Shown here: one piece after another, positions 1 through 8,938 of the stretch
Layout: each line of letters begins with the position of its first letter
How positions within the stretch are numbered: position 1 is the first letter of the stretch
NCBI GenBank assembly: GCA_964244725.1
Contig: CAXTJQ010000002.1
Coordinates: 186,001-250,000 of the forward strand
Length of the DNA: 64,000 bases
Direction: 5' to 3'
Source: Kumtagia sp964244725
GTDB lineage: Bacteria; Pseudomonadota; Alphaproteobacteria; Rhizobiales; Rhizobiaceae
Made by a program: the position numbers and the translations under genes
Notes under the pieces: generated by a model
Databases searched by the model: none
What the model saw: the letters and a program-made list of their open reading frames with translations, nothing else
Told to the model about the DNA's origin: nothing

Positions 1-811
1 CGACAATTTTCTCGATTTTCAGATCACGATCGACGGCAAGCCGGTCGAAACGACGCTGGAGCAGCGGGCCTCGGCTGTCGGCGTCGACATAACAGAGGAA
101 CTGAAATCGCGGGGTGTCCCGGTCAACCCGTTCACGCAGCCGGCATTCGACGCGCTCGCCAGGCTGCCGCGGGCAGTTGCGGACGACTGGATCGACCGCG
201 GCGTTCTGATCGTCGACCGCTACGACGACGGCTCGGGCATGAAGGACGTGCGCACGCCGTCCTGGGTGCTTCGGTCGGCCTATTGGTGGAGGACGACATT
301 CCCGGCCGGGCAGGCGGTGAGGGTCTCCCATCGCTACAAGCCGAGCGTCGGCGCTTCGGCCGGCCTGAGCTTCTATTACGACAACGGCTTCCAGGACCCG
401 TATCCGGACTACAGGGCGCGATACTGTATCGAGGGCGAGTTCGAGCGGTCTGTCCAAATGGCCGCGAAGGCCGCCCCGGACGGCTATCCGCGATTGTCGG
501 AGTACCGCCTCCAATACGTGCTCAAGACGGGTGCGAACTGGGCGCTCGGGACGATCGCCAAATTTCACCTGACCGTCGACAAGGGCGCGCCCGAAAACGT
601 CATCAGCCTTTGCGGCAAGGGCTTGCATCGGACCGGCCCGACCCGTTTCGAACTTGACGAGGCGGACTACTATCCAAACAAGGATATCGATATCCTGATC
701 CTGAAGCCTTACGGCGATGCGGAGCGCGGAGACGCGCTGAAGCCGGCAGGGCGCGGCAAGGGGGATCCCGACCGCAAGCGCATGCGGCGCGCCAACGGCG
801 CGCCCGGCTGA
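1..811 (+). CDS. DUF4424 family protein, 5' truncated by window edge
   Basis: The reading frame is open from base 2 to the TGA at 809-811, so only the C-terminal ~269 residues are present and the start lies outside the window. The stretch YWWRTTFPAG followed by VSHRYKPSVG (bases about 280-350) and the SLCGKGL segment match my memory of DUF4424 proteins, which are predicted secreted proteins of Rhizobiales with no known function. The tail is rich in Lys and Arg. The stop codon overlaps the folA start (TGATG), so the two genes probably share a transcript. Family assignment is by recall of conserved blocks, not by search. Confidence 0.7.
   Translation, partial: DNFLDFQITIDGKPVETTLEQRASAVGVDITEELKSRGVPVNPFTQPAFDALARLPRAVADDWIDRGVLIVDRYDDGSGMKDVRTPSWVLRSAYWWRTTFPAGQAVRVSHRYKPSVGASAGLSFYYDNGFQDPYPDYRARYCIEGEFERSVQMAAKAAPDGYPRLSEYRLQYVLKTGANWALGTIAKFHLTVDKGAPENVISLCGKGLHRTGPTRFELDEADYYPNKDIDILILKPYGDAERGDALKPAGRGKGDPDRKRMRRANGAPG
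786..804 (+). promoter_or_regulatory. GC-rich hairpin just before the folA start
   Basis: GGCGCGCC, a three-base AAC loop, then GGCGCGCC form a perfect 8-bp stem at 786-793/797-804. It sits 6 bases before the folA ATG at 811 and covers the place where a ribosome binding site would be. No purine-rich Shine-Dalgarno is visible here. Ribosomes finishing the upstream gene would melt it, which suggests translational coupling. Function is inferred. Confidence 0.4.
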
Positions 812-1350
812 TGTCCGTCACGATTCTCGCGGCGGTCGCGCAAAACGGCGTCATCGGCCGCGATGGCGGCTTGCCCTGGAAGCTCTCGGGCGACCTGAAG
901 CGCTTCAAGGCCGATACGATGGGCAAGCCGATCGTGATGGGACGCAAGACCTGGCAGGGGCTTGGCAGGCCGCTGCCCGGGCGTATGAACATCGTGGTGA
1001 CACGCGATCCGAGCTTCGATGCGTCCGGCGCGGCGTTGGCGCCGACGCTCGATGAGGCCTTGGCGATCGCCGAGCGGCGGGTCGGATTCATGCCGGACGC
1101 CGGCGGTGAAATCTGCGTGATCGGCGGCGGCGAGATCTATGCGCAAGCGATGACGGTCGCGACCCGGCTGCGCATAACCCATGTGCTGGCGGAGGTCGAT
1201 GGCGATACGCTGTTCCCGGCAATCGATCCCGGCCTTTGGCATGCCGTCTCGTCGGCGGATTTCGCGGCCGGCGAAAGGGACAGCCATCCGACTCGCCACA
1301 CGGTCTACGAGCGGATCGAGAAACCGCTGCATTTGTCGTCGTTCGTTTGA
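811..1350 (+). CDS. folA: Dihydrofolate reductase
   Basis: Type I DHFR, 179 aa, which is close to the family's usual length. It reduces 7,8-dihydrofolate to tetrahydrofolate with NADPH in the cytoplasm. Visible signatures are the N-terminal strand MSVTILAAVAQNGVIG, the LPW segment of the Met20-like loop, the acidic residue in the following D-x-K-RFK helix, GKPIVMGRKTW (cofactor/active site region), and the IGGGEIYAQA nucleotide-binding motif near residue 110. The ATG overlaps the upstream stop. thyA, which often precedes folA in Rhizobiales, is not adjacent here. hflK follows after about 130 bases. Confidence 0.95.
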   Translation: MSVTILAAVAQNGVIGRDGGLPWKLSGDLKRFKADTMGKPIVMGRKTWQGLGRPLPGRMNIVVTRDPSFDASGAALAPTLDEALAIAERRVGFMPDAGGEICVIGGGEIYAQAMTVATRLRITHVLAEVDGDTLFPAIDPGLWHAVSSADFAAGERDSHPTRHTVYERIEKPLHLSSFV

Positions 1351-1479
1351 GCCGACCGCCGTCGAAGCGGACGCGAACACGATGTGCCGCGTTGAAAGCG
1401 CCGCGCCGCATCCCTATAGAAGGGTCGACGATTGCCGGCGTCCGCTGGCGCGCGATGCCGCGCATTTGAAAGGAACTCG

Positions 1480-2583
1480 ATGCCCTGGAAGAATCAGAGC
1501 GGCGGCGGCGGCCCGTGGGGCGGCGGCGGCAACGGGAACGGGAACGGCCCATGGGGGCAGGGACCGAAAGGCCCGTCCGGCCCGCAGAACTCGCCGCCCG
1601 ACCTCGAGGAGATCATCCGCCGCGGGCAGGAGCGCCTGAAACGCGCGCTGCCGGGCGGCGGCGGTTCCAGCTCGACCATCCTCGCCGTGATCGGCATCGT
1701 GCTCGTGGCGTTCTGGGTGTTCCAGGCGGTCTATACGGTGCAACCGGACGAGCTGGCGGTCGAACTGCGGTTCGGCAAGCCTAAGACGGAGCTTTCCGGC
1801 CCCGGCCTGCATTTCCACTGGTGGCCGATCGAGACCGTCGAGAAGGCCAACACGGCCGAGAAGCTCATCGATCTGGGCGAGGTGCGCGGCAACACGTCGT
1901 CCGGGCTGATGCTGTCGGGGGACCAGAACATCGTCGACGTGAAATTCTCGGTGGCCTATCAGGTCTCCGACCCGAAGGCTTATCTGTTCAACGTCGCCGA
2001 GGCCGACGAGATGGTGCGCCAGATCGGCGAAAGCGCGATGCGCGAGGCCGTCGGACGCCGTCCGGCGCAGGACATTTTTCGCGACGATCGACAGGGCATA
2101 GCCATCGCGGTGCGCGAAATCCTCCAGCAGACGCTCGACGAGTACAAGGCCGGCATCAGCGTCAACGCGATTTCCATCGAGGACGCCGCGCCGCCGCGCG
2201 AGGTCGCGGACGCGTTCGACGAGGTGCAGCGGGCCGAGCAGGACGAGGACCGCTTCGTCGAGGAATCGAACCAGTATTCCAACCAGAAGCTTGGCAGCGC
2301 GCGCGGCCAGGCCGCGCAGGTGCGCGAAGAGGCGGCGGCGTACAAGAACAGGATCGTACAGGAAGCCGAGGGCGAGGCTCAGCGCTTCGTGTCGGTCTAC
2401 ACCGAATACGCCAAGGCGCCGGACGTGACGCGCAAGCGGCTCTATCTGGAGACGATGGAAAAGGTTCTGCAGGGCGCCAACAAGGTGATCGTCGAGCAAG
2501 GCAGCGGTCAGGGCGTGATCCCCTACCTGCCGCTGCCCGCACTGCAGGAGCGGCCAGCTCCCGCGGCCGGAGGGACGAATTGA
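1480..2583 (+). CDS. hflK: FtsH protease modulator HflK
   Basis: SPFH/prohibitin-family membrane protein of 367 aa that forms the HflKC complex around FtsH and modulates its proteolysis. The N-terminus is a Gly/Asn-rich low-complexity segment (residues 1-35), followed by a single membrane helix (about 65-85, ILAVIGIVLVAFWVF), the SPFH domain, and a charged Ala/Glu-rich coiled coil (about 240-310). I chose ATG 1480 because AAAGGAAC lies 6 bases upstream and the MPWKNQSGGG opening is typical; the frame is open upstream from 1432 but without a good site. The stop overlaps the hflC start. Confidence 0.95.
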   Translation: MPWKNQSGGGGPWGGGGNGNGNGPWGQGPKGPSGPQNSPPDLEEIIRRGQERLKRALPGGGGSSSTILAVIGIVLVAFWVFQAVYTVQPDELAVELRFGKPKTELSGPGLHFHWWPIETVEKANTAEKLIDLGEVRGNTSSGLMLSGDQNIVDVKFSVAYQVSDPKAYLFNVAEADEMVRQIGESAMREAVGRRPAQDIFRDDRQGIAIAVREILQQTLDEYKAGISVNAISIEDAAPPREVADAFDEVQRAEQDEDRFVEESNQYSNQKLGSARGQAAQVREEAAAYKNRIVQEAEGEAQRFVSVYTEYAKAPDVTRKRLYLETMEKVLQGANKVIVEQGSGQGVIPYLPLPALQERPAPAAGGTN

Positions 2584-3530
2584 TGTCGAATCGCCTCACC
2601 GCCATCGGCGTCGTCGCCATCGTCGTGTTGGTCCTCGTCTACTCGTCGATTTTCGTGGTCACCGAACGTCAACAGGCGATCGTGCTGCGTTTCGGCGAAA
2701 TCGTCGACGTGAAGACCGCGCCCGGCCTCTATTTCAAGGCTCCGTTCGGCTTCCTCGAGGCCGACAACGTCCAGATCATCGAGGATCGCGTGATGCGCTT
2801 CGACCTCGACAATATTCGCGTTCAAGTATCGGGCGGCAAATTCTACGAGGTCGACGCCTTCGTCGCCTACCGGATCGCCGACGCGCGCGTCTTCAGGGCG
2901 GCGGTTTCGGGCAGCGTCGCACAAGCGGAGCAGCGGCTACGCACGCGTCTCGATGCGGCCCTGCGCAGGGTCTACGGTCTGCGCGGTTTCGAGGCCGCCC
3001 TGTCGGAGGAACGCGCCTCGATGATGCGCGAGGTCCGCGACCAACTCCGGCCGGACGCGACCTTGCTCGGCTTGCAGATCGAGGATGTCCGTATCCGGCG
3101 CACCGATTTGACGCAGGAAGTCTCGCAGCAGACGTTCGACCGCATGAAGGCCGAACGGCTCGCCGAGGCCGAACGTCTTCGGGCGCGCGGACGCGAGGCG
3201 GCGCAGCGCATCCGCGCCCGCGTCGACCGCGAGGTGATCGAGACGATCGCCGAGGCGCGCAAGGAATCGGAAATCCTACGCGGCGAGGGCGAGGCGTCCC
3301 GAAGCGCCGCTTTCGCGAGCGCCTTCCAGCGCGATCCCGGCTTCTTCGAATTCTATCGGTCGATGGCGGCCTACGGAACTGGTCTCAACAGCGCCGGCAC
3401 GACGATGGTGCTTTCGCCGGATTCGGAATTCTTCCGCTACTTCAACAATGCCGCCGGCGCGCCCGCGACGCCGCCGTCCGGGACGGCCCCGGCGCCGTCC
3501 GCGCCACCGGCCATTGGCGCCGTCCAGTAG
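2583..3530 (+). CDS. hflC: FtsH protease modulator HflC
   Basis: 315-aa partner of HflK. It has one N-terminal membrane anchor (residues 4-24), the SPFH signature FVVTERQQAIVLRFGE, and a C-terminal Glu/Arg/Ala-rich helical region (about 180-240), ending in a Pro/Ala-rich tail. The ATG at 2583 overlaps the hflK TGA by one base (TGATG), the usual arrangement for this co-translated pair. It works in the inner membrane with most of its mass on the periplasmic face. A short DUF2065 gene follows after 3 bases. Confidence 0.95.
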   Translation: MSNRLTAIGVVAIVVLVLVYSSIFVVTERQQAIVLRFGEIVDVKTAPGLYFKAPFGFLEADNVQIIEDRVMRFDLDNIRVQVSGGKFYEVDAFVAYRIADARVFRAAVSGSVAQAEQRLRTRLDAALRRVYGLRGFEAALSEERASMMREVRDQLRPDATLLGLQIEDVRIRRTDLTQEVSQQTFDRMKAERLAEAERLRARGREAAQRIRARVDREVIETIAEARKESEILRGEGEASRSAAFASAFQRDPGFFEFYRSMAAYGTGLNSAGTTMVLSPDSEFFRYFNNAAGAPATPPSGTAPAPSAPPAIGAVQ

Positions 3531-3533
3531 CCG

Positions 3534-3719
3534 GTGACCGATTTCCTCGCCGCGATGGGTCTCGTGCTTGTCGTCGAAGGCCTGATTTACGGCGGCTTCC
3601 CGAGGCTGGCGCGGCGGCTGGCGACGGAAGTCCTTTCCGCGCCGGAAGGCACGCTCCGCATCGGCGGACTCTGTGCGATCGCTGCCGGGGTCGGGATCGT
3701 CTGGCTAGTCCGAGGATGA
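3534..3719 (+). CDS. DUF2065 small membrane protein
   Basis: 61-aa protein starting at GTG 3534, 3 bases after hflC. It consists of two hydrophobic helices (MTDFLAAMGLVLVVEGLIYGG, and IGGLCAIAAGVGIVWLV) joined by a short basic loop, the layout of DUF2065 proteins that habitually follow hflC in alphaproteobacteria. Function unknown; conserved linkage suggests a role with HflKC/FtsH or the protease downstream. The tight spacing supports one operon. Confidence 0.85.
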   Translation: MTDFLAAMGLVLVVEGLIYGGFPRLARRLATEVLSAPEGTLRIGGLCAIAAGVGIVWLVRG

Positions 3720-3828
3720 CGCAGTTTTGTGCCTAGACCGGATGGGCGAAGCCGCAAACGCGCCCTATTTCTCGACCATCTTGCGGGCCAGGCGCTGCTC
3801 AGCCGACCGCCGTCTTCCGGAGATCTTC

Positions 3829-5394
3829 ATGACCGCAGCCCCGAGCCGTTCGCCACTTCGCAAGGTCGGGCTGCGCGCGGGGACAGCGCTGCTGTTCGCC
3901 GCGCTCGTTCTTCCCGCGCTCGTCGCGCCTTCCCTTGCGCAGATGCAGACGCAGCCTGCCGCGACCCCGCCTCCGCAGGCGCAGCCTTCGCATGGACCCG
4001 CTTCCGTCGCCGATCTGGCCGAGCGGCTGCTCGGCGCGGTGGTCAACATCTCGACGACGCAAAACGTCAAGGGGACGGAAGCGCCGAACGCCGTGCCGAT
4101 GCCGCAATTGCCGGAGGGATCGCCATTCCAGGACTTCTTCGACGAGTTCTTCAAGAACCGCGGGGGTGGGGGTGGTGACGGCGAGGGCGGCGGCAACGGT
4201 TCGCAGAAGGTGCAGTCGCTGGGCTCCGGGTTCGTCGTCGACGCCGGGCAGGGCATCGTCGTCACCAACAATCACGTCATCGCCGATGCCGACGAGATCG
4301 AGGTCAATTTCTCCGACGGTTCGAAGCTGAAGGCCGAACTGGTCGGCACGGACACCAAGACCGACATCGCGGTCCTCAAGGTCGACCCCAAAGGCAAGGC
4401 GCTGACCGCCGTCAAATTCGGCAATTCGGGCGCGATGCGGATCGGCGACTGGGTAATGGCGATCGGCAATCCGTTCGGCCTCGGCGGGACCGTGACGGTC
4501 GGCATCATCTCGGCGCGCAACCGCGACATCAATGCCGGACCCTATGACGACTTCATCCAGACCGACGCCGCGATCAACCGCGGCAATTCCGGCGGGCCTC
4601 TGTTCAACATGGAAGGCGAGGTCATCGGCATCAACACGGCGATCATCTCGCCGTCGGGCGGCTCGATCGGCATCGGCTTCTCGATCCCGTCGGAACTTGC
4701 CGGCGGCGTGGTGGATCAGCTTCGGCAGTTCGGCGAGACGCGGCGCGGATGGCTCGGCGTCCGCATTCAGCCGGTGACGGACGAGATCGCCGAAAGCCTC
4801 GCCATGACGAGCGCCAGGGGGGCGCTGGTCGCGGGCGTCATCAAGGGCGGGCCGGTCGACGACGGCACGATCCTGGCCGGCGACGTGATCCTGAAGTTCG
4901 ACGGCAAGGATGTGCGCGAAATGCGCGACCTGCCGCGCATCGTCGCCGAAAGCCCGGTCGGCAAGGCGGTCGACGTGTTCCTGGTGCGCAAGGGCGTCGA
5001 GCAGACCGTGAAGGTCACGCTCGGCCGGCTCGAAGACAGCGAAAAGCAAACCGCGACGGAAGACGCTTCGGCGCCGGCAGACAAGGCCGTGGCCACCGCG
5101 ACCGCGCTGGGGATGACCGTCGGCGAACTCGACGACGAGGCGCGCAAGAAGTTCGGCATCGCAGCGGACGTTTCCGGCGTCGTCATCACCGATGTGGCCG
5201 CCAACTCGCTGGCCGCCGAACGCGGCGTGCTGGCGGGCGAGGTGATCACCGAGATCGCGCAGGAATCGGTGGCGTCGCCCAAGGACGTCACGGACCGTAT
5301 CGGCGCGCTGAAGGAGCAGGGCCGCAAAAACGCGTTGCTGATGCTGGCATCCAAGACCGGCGAGCTGAGGTTCGTGACCCTGCGCATGGATTGA
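3829..5394 (+). CDS. Periplasmic serine protease, DegP/Do family
   Basis: 521-aa DegP/HtrA-type protease. A signal peptide covers about residues 1-40 (Arg-rich start, ALLFAALVLPALVAPSLAQ). The catalytic triad is visible as NNHVIADADE (His), TKTDIAVLKV (Asp) and GNSGGPLFN (Ser). Two PDZ domains follow (from about 300 and 420). A Gly-rich loop with an FxxFFDEFFKN segment lies before the protease domain, as in Do-family members. It degrades or refolds misfolded envelope proteins. ATG 3829 is preceded by CCGGAG at good spacing; the frame extends back to 3727 without support. Proximity to hflKC makes this an envelope quality-control block. Confidence 0.93.
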   Translation: MTAAPSRSPLRKVGLRAGTALLFAALVLPALVAPSLAQMQTQPAATPPPQAQPSHGPASVADLAERLLGAVVNISTTQNVKGTEAPNAVPMPQLPEGSPFQDFFDEFFKNRGGGGGDGEGGGNGSQKVQSLGSGFVVDAGQGIVVTNNHVIADADEIEVNFSDGSKLKAELVGTDTKTDIAVLKVDPKGKALTAVKFGNSGAMRIGDWVMAIGNPFGLGGTVTVGIISARNRDINAGPYDDFIQTDAAINRGNSGGPLFNMEGEVIGINTAIISPSGGSIGIGFSIPSELAGGVVDQLRQFGETRRGWLGVRIQPVTDEIAESLAMTSARGALVAGVIKGGPVDDGTILAGDVILKFDGKDVREMRDLPRIVAESPVGKAVDVFLVRKGVEQTVKVTLGRLEDSEKQTATEDASAPADKAVATATALGMTVGELDDEARKKFGIAADVSGVVITDVAANSLAAERGVLAGEVITEIAQESVASPKDVTDRIGALKEQGRKNALLMLASKTGELRFVTLRMD

Positions 5395-5426
5395 GTCCGC
5401 AAACGGCGGCAATCGCCTGAGCGGGC

Positions 5427-6005
5427 TCAGGAAAATATGGTCAGCGCCTCGGCGCGGCGGGCCGTCCAGTCGCACTTCGCAATGTCGTAGAGCACATGGC
5501 GTTTCAGCTGTGGGTGGGTCGACGGCACCCGCGCATTGTCGAATTCGCCGATCGGAACCATGCCGAGACGTTCCATAACGGCGATCGATCGCAGGTTTGC
5601 CACGACTGCAAACGATATGACCCGGCTTTCGCCGAGGTTCGCGAATGCGAAATCGAGCCACCGGGCAGCCGCTTCCGTCACATAGCCGTATCCCCATGCT
5701 TCGGGGATCAGACGCCAGCCGATCTCCAGGGTACCCGATGGCGCCGCCGGCGCGATTTCGGCGCGGTTGAGGCCGACGAACCCGAGGCAGGCGCCACTTT
5801 CCGCGAGTTCGACGGCGGTCCATCCGAAGCCGTTGCCGCGAATGTCGTCGCGCAGGCGGTCCATCATCGCGTCGCTTTCTGCGCGACTGCGCCGCATCGG
5901 GAAAAACGCCATGACCCGTTCGTCGGCGTTGATGCGGTGGAAGGTCTCGCGGTCGGATTCACTCCAGTCGCGCAGGATCAGGCGCGGCGTGCGGAGCGGC
6001 GTCAT
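5427..6005 (-). CDS. GNAT N-acetyltransferase, RimJ/RimL type
   Basis: 192-aa acetyltransferase that transfers acetyl from acetyl-CoA to an unknown amine. It begins TPRLILRDW, typical of the RimJ/RimL-like Acetyltransf_3 group, and contains the motif-A equivalent EIGWRLIPEAWGYGYVTEAA plus a C-terminal ANLRSIAVMERLGM (acetyl-CoA binding and helix). The start at 6005 overlaps the serB stop as ATGA; a longer frame to 6029 exists but the coupled start is favoured. It is therefore probably expressed together with serB. Substrate unknown. Confidence 0.85.
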   Translation of the reverse strand: MTPLRTPRLILRDWSESDRETFHRINADERVMAFFPMRRSRAESDAMMDRLRDDIRGNGFGWTAVELAESGACLGFVGLNRAEIAPAAPSGTLEIGWRLIPEAWGYGYVTEAAARWLDFAFANLGESRVISFAVVANLRSIAVMERLGMVPIGEFDNARVPSTHPQLKRHVLYDIAKCDWTARRAEALTIFS

Positions 6006-6892
6006 CGGGCGAAATCGGCTTGCGCGCAACCCTGGATGTAGAGCAGGGCGGTCAGGTCGGCGTGGTCGATGCGGATCCTGGCCTGCGCGGCGACGGCGGG
6101 CTTGGCGTGCAGCGCGACGCCCGCGCCGGCGAGAGCCAGCATCGCAAGGTCGTTGGCGCCGTCGCCGACGGCGATCGCGTCGTCCGGCGTGAGCCCGAGA
6201 CGCGCGGCGATGTCGCGCAGCGCCTGCGCCTTCGCCTCGCGACCCAGGATGGGCTCGGCGACCGCGCCGGTCAGCCTGCCGTTCTCTTCCTGCAGGATGT
6301 TGGCGCGATCCTCGTCGAAACCGAGCTTCTCAGCGATCCGCCGCGTGAAGGCGGTGAAGCCGCCAGAGATCAAGGCGGTCCAGCATCCGCGCCGGCGCAT
6401 TGTCGCGACGAGTTCGCGTCCGCCGGACGCCAGGGTCAGGCGGTTCTCGACGATGCGGCCGATGACGGCGCTGTCGAGTCCCCTCAGAAGCGCGACGCGT
6501 TCGCGCAGCGCCGGCTCGAAGGCGATCTCGCCGTTCATCGAGCGCGCGGTGATCGCGGCGACATGCGCCTTGAGACCGACCTCGTCGGCCAGTTCGTCGA
6601 TGCATTCCTGGTCGATCATCGTCGAGTCCATGTCGGCGATCAGGATGCGCTTGGCGCGGGTTTCGGCGACCTGCACGACGACATCGACCGGTTCGGACGA
6701 AACTTGCGGGCGCAACGCCGAGGCCGCATCCTCGGCGGACAGCCCATCGGGTAAAGCGAGGTCGACGGCGATGCCGTCCGCCAGCCACTTCGCGCCGCCG
6801 GTTGCGTCGATCGACCGAGATGCCTTATCGACAAGCGCCGGACGCAGGGCGCGCGCGGCGGGATGCGAGATCAACGTGGCGACGAGCGACAT
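6002..6892 (-). CDS. serB: Phosphoserine phosphatase
   Basis: 296-aa HAD-superfamily phosphatase catalysing the last step of serine synthesis, phosphoserine to serine. The catalytic motif I is DMDSTMID near residue 95 (first Asp is the nucleophile), motif II is ALISGGFTAF, and motif III/IV is AVGDGANDLAML. The N-terminal ~80 residues form an ACT-like domain. ATG 6892 (MSLVATLI) is chosen because this opening is conserved in rhizobial SerB; the frame remains open to 7033. That start overlaps the proposed start of divergent miaA by about 17 bases. Confidence 0.95.
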   Translation of the reverse strand: MSLVATLISHPAARALRPALVDKASRSIDATGGAKWLADGIAVDLALPDGLSAEDAASALRPQVSSEPVDVVVQVAETRAKRILIADMDSTMIDQECIDELADEVGLKAHVAAITARSMNGEIAFEPALRERVALLRGLDSAVIGRIVENRLTLASGGRELVATMRRRGCWTALISGGFTAFTRRIAEKLGFDEDRANILQEENGRLTGAVAEPILGREAKAQALRDIAARLGLTPDDAIAVGDGANDLAMLALAGAGVALHAKPAVAAQARIRIDHADLTALLYIQGCAQADFAR

Positions 6893-7805
6893 CCATCCAT
6901 CCAGTCCGGGAAGCACCGCGGGGCGCCTGCGAAACGCCGTCCTGATAGCCGGGCCGACCGCCAGCGGCAAGTCGACAATGGCGCTCGACATGGCCGAAGC
7001 AACGGGCGGCGTCATCGTCAACACCGACTCCATGCAGGGGTACAGCGTGCTGAACGTCCTGACGGCGCGGCCGGGGCCCGCCGATCTGATACGCGCGCGA
7101 CATCGCCTCTACGGCCATGTCCACCCCTCGACGCCTTACTCCACCGGCGCGTGGCTTCGCGACGTGATGCGGCTGATCGACGAGGGCGTCTTCACGGACC
7201 GCATGCCGATCTTCGTCGGCGGGACGGGGCTGTATTTCCGCGCTCTGTTCGGCGGGCTGTCCGAAATGCCGGATATCCCACAACATCTGCGCGACCGATG
7301 GCGCTATCGGCTGCTGGAGGAGGGGTCGGAGCGTCTGCACCGCATACTGCTGACCGAGGACCCGCAAGCCGCCGCCGTGCTCAGGCCATCCGACGGCCAG
7401 CGCATCGCGCGCGCGCTGGAAGTGCTCGAGACGTCGGGCCGGTCGATCCGCGACTGGCAGGCCAACCAGGGCAAGTCGCTCGTCGACGCCGCCACGGCGC
7501 AAAAAATCGTGATCGAGCCTGACCGCGAGACGCTTCGGCTGCGGATCGCGGCGCGGTTCGACGCGATGATCGCGAACGGCGCGCGCGAGGAAGTCCGCAG
7601 CCTCGTGCGACTCAACCTTGACGCGTCCCTGCCGGCCATGAAAGCCATCGGCGTGCCGGAACTGTCGGCTCACGAGCGCGGCGAGATGTCTCTCGAGGAC
7701 GCCATCGCGCACGCAAAGATTGCGACGGCGCAATACGCCAAGCGGCAGTCGACTTGGTTTCGAAACCAGTTCGGCGCGGACTGGAGGCGCCTGCCGGCGG
7801 GCTGA
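6876..7805 (+). CDS. miaA: tRNA dimethylallyltransferase
   Basis: MiaA adds a dimethylallyl group to N6 of A37 in tRNAs that read UNN codons. Visible are the P-loop IAGPTASGKST, the DSMQGY segment (usually DSxQxY, with the catalytic Asp), the GGTGLYFRAL motif, and the C-terminal AIGVPEL and YAKRQSTWFRNQ signatures. The length is about 309 aa if GTG 6876 is the start, near the family norm. No ATG exists before the P-loop, so the start is uncertain: GTG 6876 or a rarer codon nearer 6930. The 5' end overlaps the divergent serB start. Confidence 0.9.
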   Translation: MATSDIHPSSPGSTAGRLRNAVLIAGPTASGKSTMALDMAEATGGVIVNTDSMQGYSVLNVLTARPGPADLIRARHRLYGHVHPSTPYSTGAWLRDVMRLIDEGVFTDRMPIFVGGTGLYFRALFGGLSEMPDIPQHLRDRWRYRLLEEGSERLHRILLTEDPQAAAVLRPSDGQRIARALEVLETSGRSIRDWQANQGKSLVDAATAQKIVIEPDRETLRLRIAARFDAMIANGAREEVRSLVRLNLDASLPAMKAIGVPELSAHERGEMSLEDAIAHAKIATAQYAKRQSTWFRNQFGADWRRLPAG

Positions 7806-8052
7806 ACGCGCTCCGTACGCCGAAGTCCTGTATCGCGGCGCGATTCGCCGACGGCGGGATTTGTCATCCACCGCCGCCTTCCCGCTCCCGCCCGGCCGAA
7901 GAGGCCCGAAACTCGTGGCCGTGCGGAATCGTATCGAGGCTGAACCTTGTCACAACGGAACGAAAGGCCGCATCCTCGTTCGCGCGGGGGTTGCCGTCAT
8001 TAACGCTCCGTAAGGTCGTAGCTGCGATAAGCAACAACGGTACGGGGCGACG

Positions 8053-8844
8053 ATGCGGTTCCACAAATCCGAGACGGCATTTTTTGTCTTCATCCTCGTC
8101 ATCGTGGCGGCGGGCGGCCTGATCCTGCATGCCTACGGGCAACTTCGAATCGGCGCCGGGTCGCTCTACGAGCCGGGACGCGCGGAGACTTTCGCGGAAG
8201 TCGGACGCCTGCTGTTTGCGACCGGCGTGCTGCTGGCGACCGCGTTGTTCTTCGGCATCTTCTTCATCTATCCGCTCATCCGCACGCAAGTCCGCGAGAA
8301 GGACAAGCTGCATGCGATGACCAAATCGCTCAGCGCGCGGTCCGTGACGCTGGAGCAGGCGGCGCTGACCGATTCCCTGACGGGCATGCAGAACCGACGC
8401 TATTTCGACGAAGCGCTGAAGGAATATCTCGACGAATTCGCCCGCATCGACAAACCGGTCGGCTTGATGATCTTCGACCTCGACCACTTCAAGTCGGTCA
8501 ACGACACACATGGCCACGATGTCGGCGACGAGGTGCTGCGGGCTGTTGCCGGATGCCTCAAGGACATGACCCGCTATCACGATGTCGTCGCCAGGCTGGG
8601 CGGCGAGGAGTTCGCGGTCGTGGCGCCGAACATGGACCTCGAGATGCTGACGCGGCTGGCCGAACGCATCCGCAAGGGGATCGCGGCGATGCCCGTGCTG
8701 TCGGGAAACGTGCGCCTGCGCATCACCTCGAGCGTCGGCCTCGCGATATGGAACCGCGTTGAAGGCGCGGACGATCTGTTCCGGCGCGCCGACCAGCAAC
8801 TCTACCAGGCCAAGAAGCTCGGCCGCAATCGCGTCAGCGCCTGA
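8053..8844 (+). CDS. Membrane-anchored GGDEF diguanylate cyclase
   Basis: 263-aa protein predicted to make cyclic di-GMP. Two membrane helices (residues about 9-28 and 55-78) bracket a short periplasmic loop, followed by a coiled linker and a GGDEF domain (about 105-260). The active site reads GGEEF, a competent variant, and an inhibitory I-site RYHD lies five residues upstream, so product feedback is expected. DSLTGMQNRR and FDLDHFKSVND are standard domain motifs. The start ATG follows GGGGCGACG. About 250 bases upstream hold no gene. It is not obviously linked to its neighbours, although two PilZ proteins lie 16 kb away. Confidence 0.93.
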   Translation: MRFHKSETAFFVFILVIVAAGGLILHAYGQLRIGAGSLYEPGRAETFAEVGRLLFATGVLLATALFFGIFFIYPLIRTQVREKDKLHAMTKSLSARSVTLEQAALTDSLTGMQNRRYFDEALKEYLDEFARIDKPVGLMIFDLDHFKSVNDTHGHDVGDEVLRAVAGCLKDMTRYHDVVARLGGEEFAVVAPNMDLEMLTRLAERIRKGIAAMPVLSGNVRLRITSSVGLAIWNRVEGADDLFRRADQQLYQAKKLGRNRVSA

Positions 8845-8938
8845 GAGCGACATCCCAGGGCGCCCACGGCTGCGATAAAAACTGCGCGCGGCGACAAGGG
8901 CCATGGCGGGTCGGGTCGAAAAGACCAACGAGGATCGG

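Noticed and set aside
1504..1590. Gly/Asn-rich repeat at the start of hflK as a mobile repeat
   Set aside because: A Gly-rich low-complexity N-terminus is normal for HflK and the codons are in frame.
3799..5823. 674-codon minus-strand open frame opposite degP
   Set aside because: It mirrors degP, has Arg/Asp/His-biased composition, and shows no recognisable motif; long antisense frames are common at this GC content.
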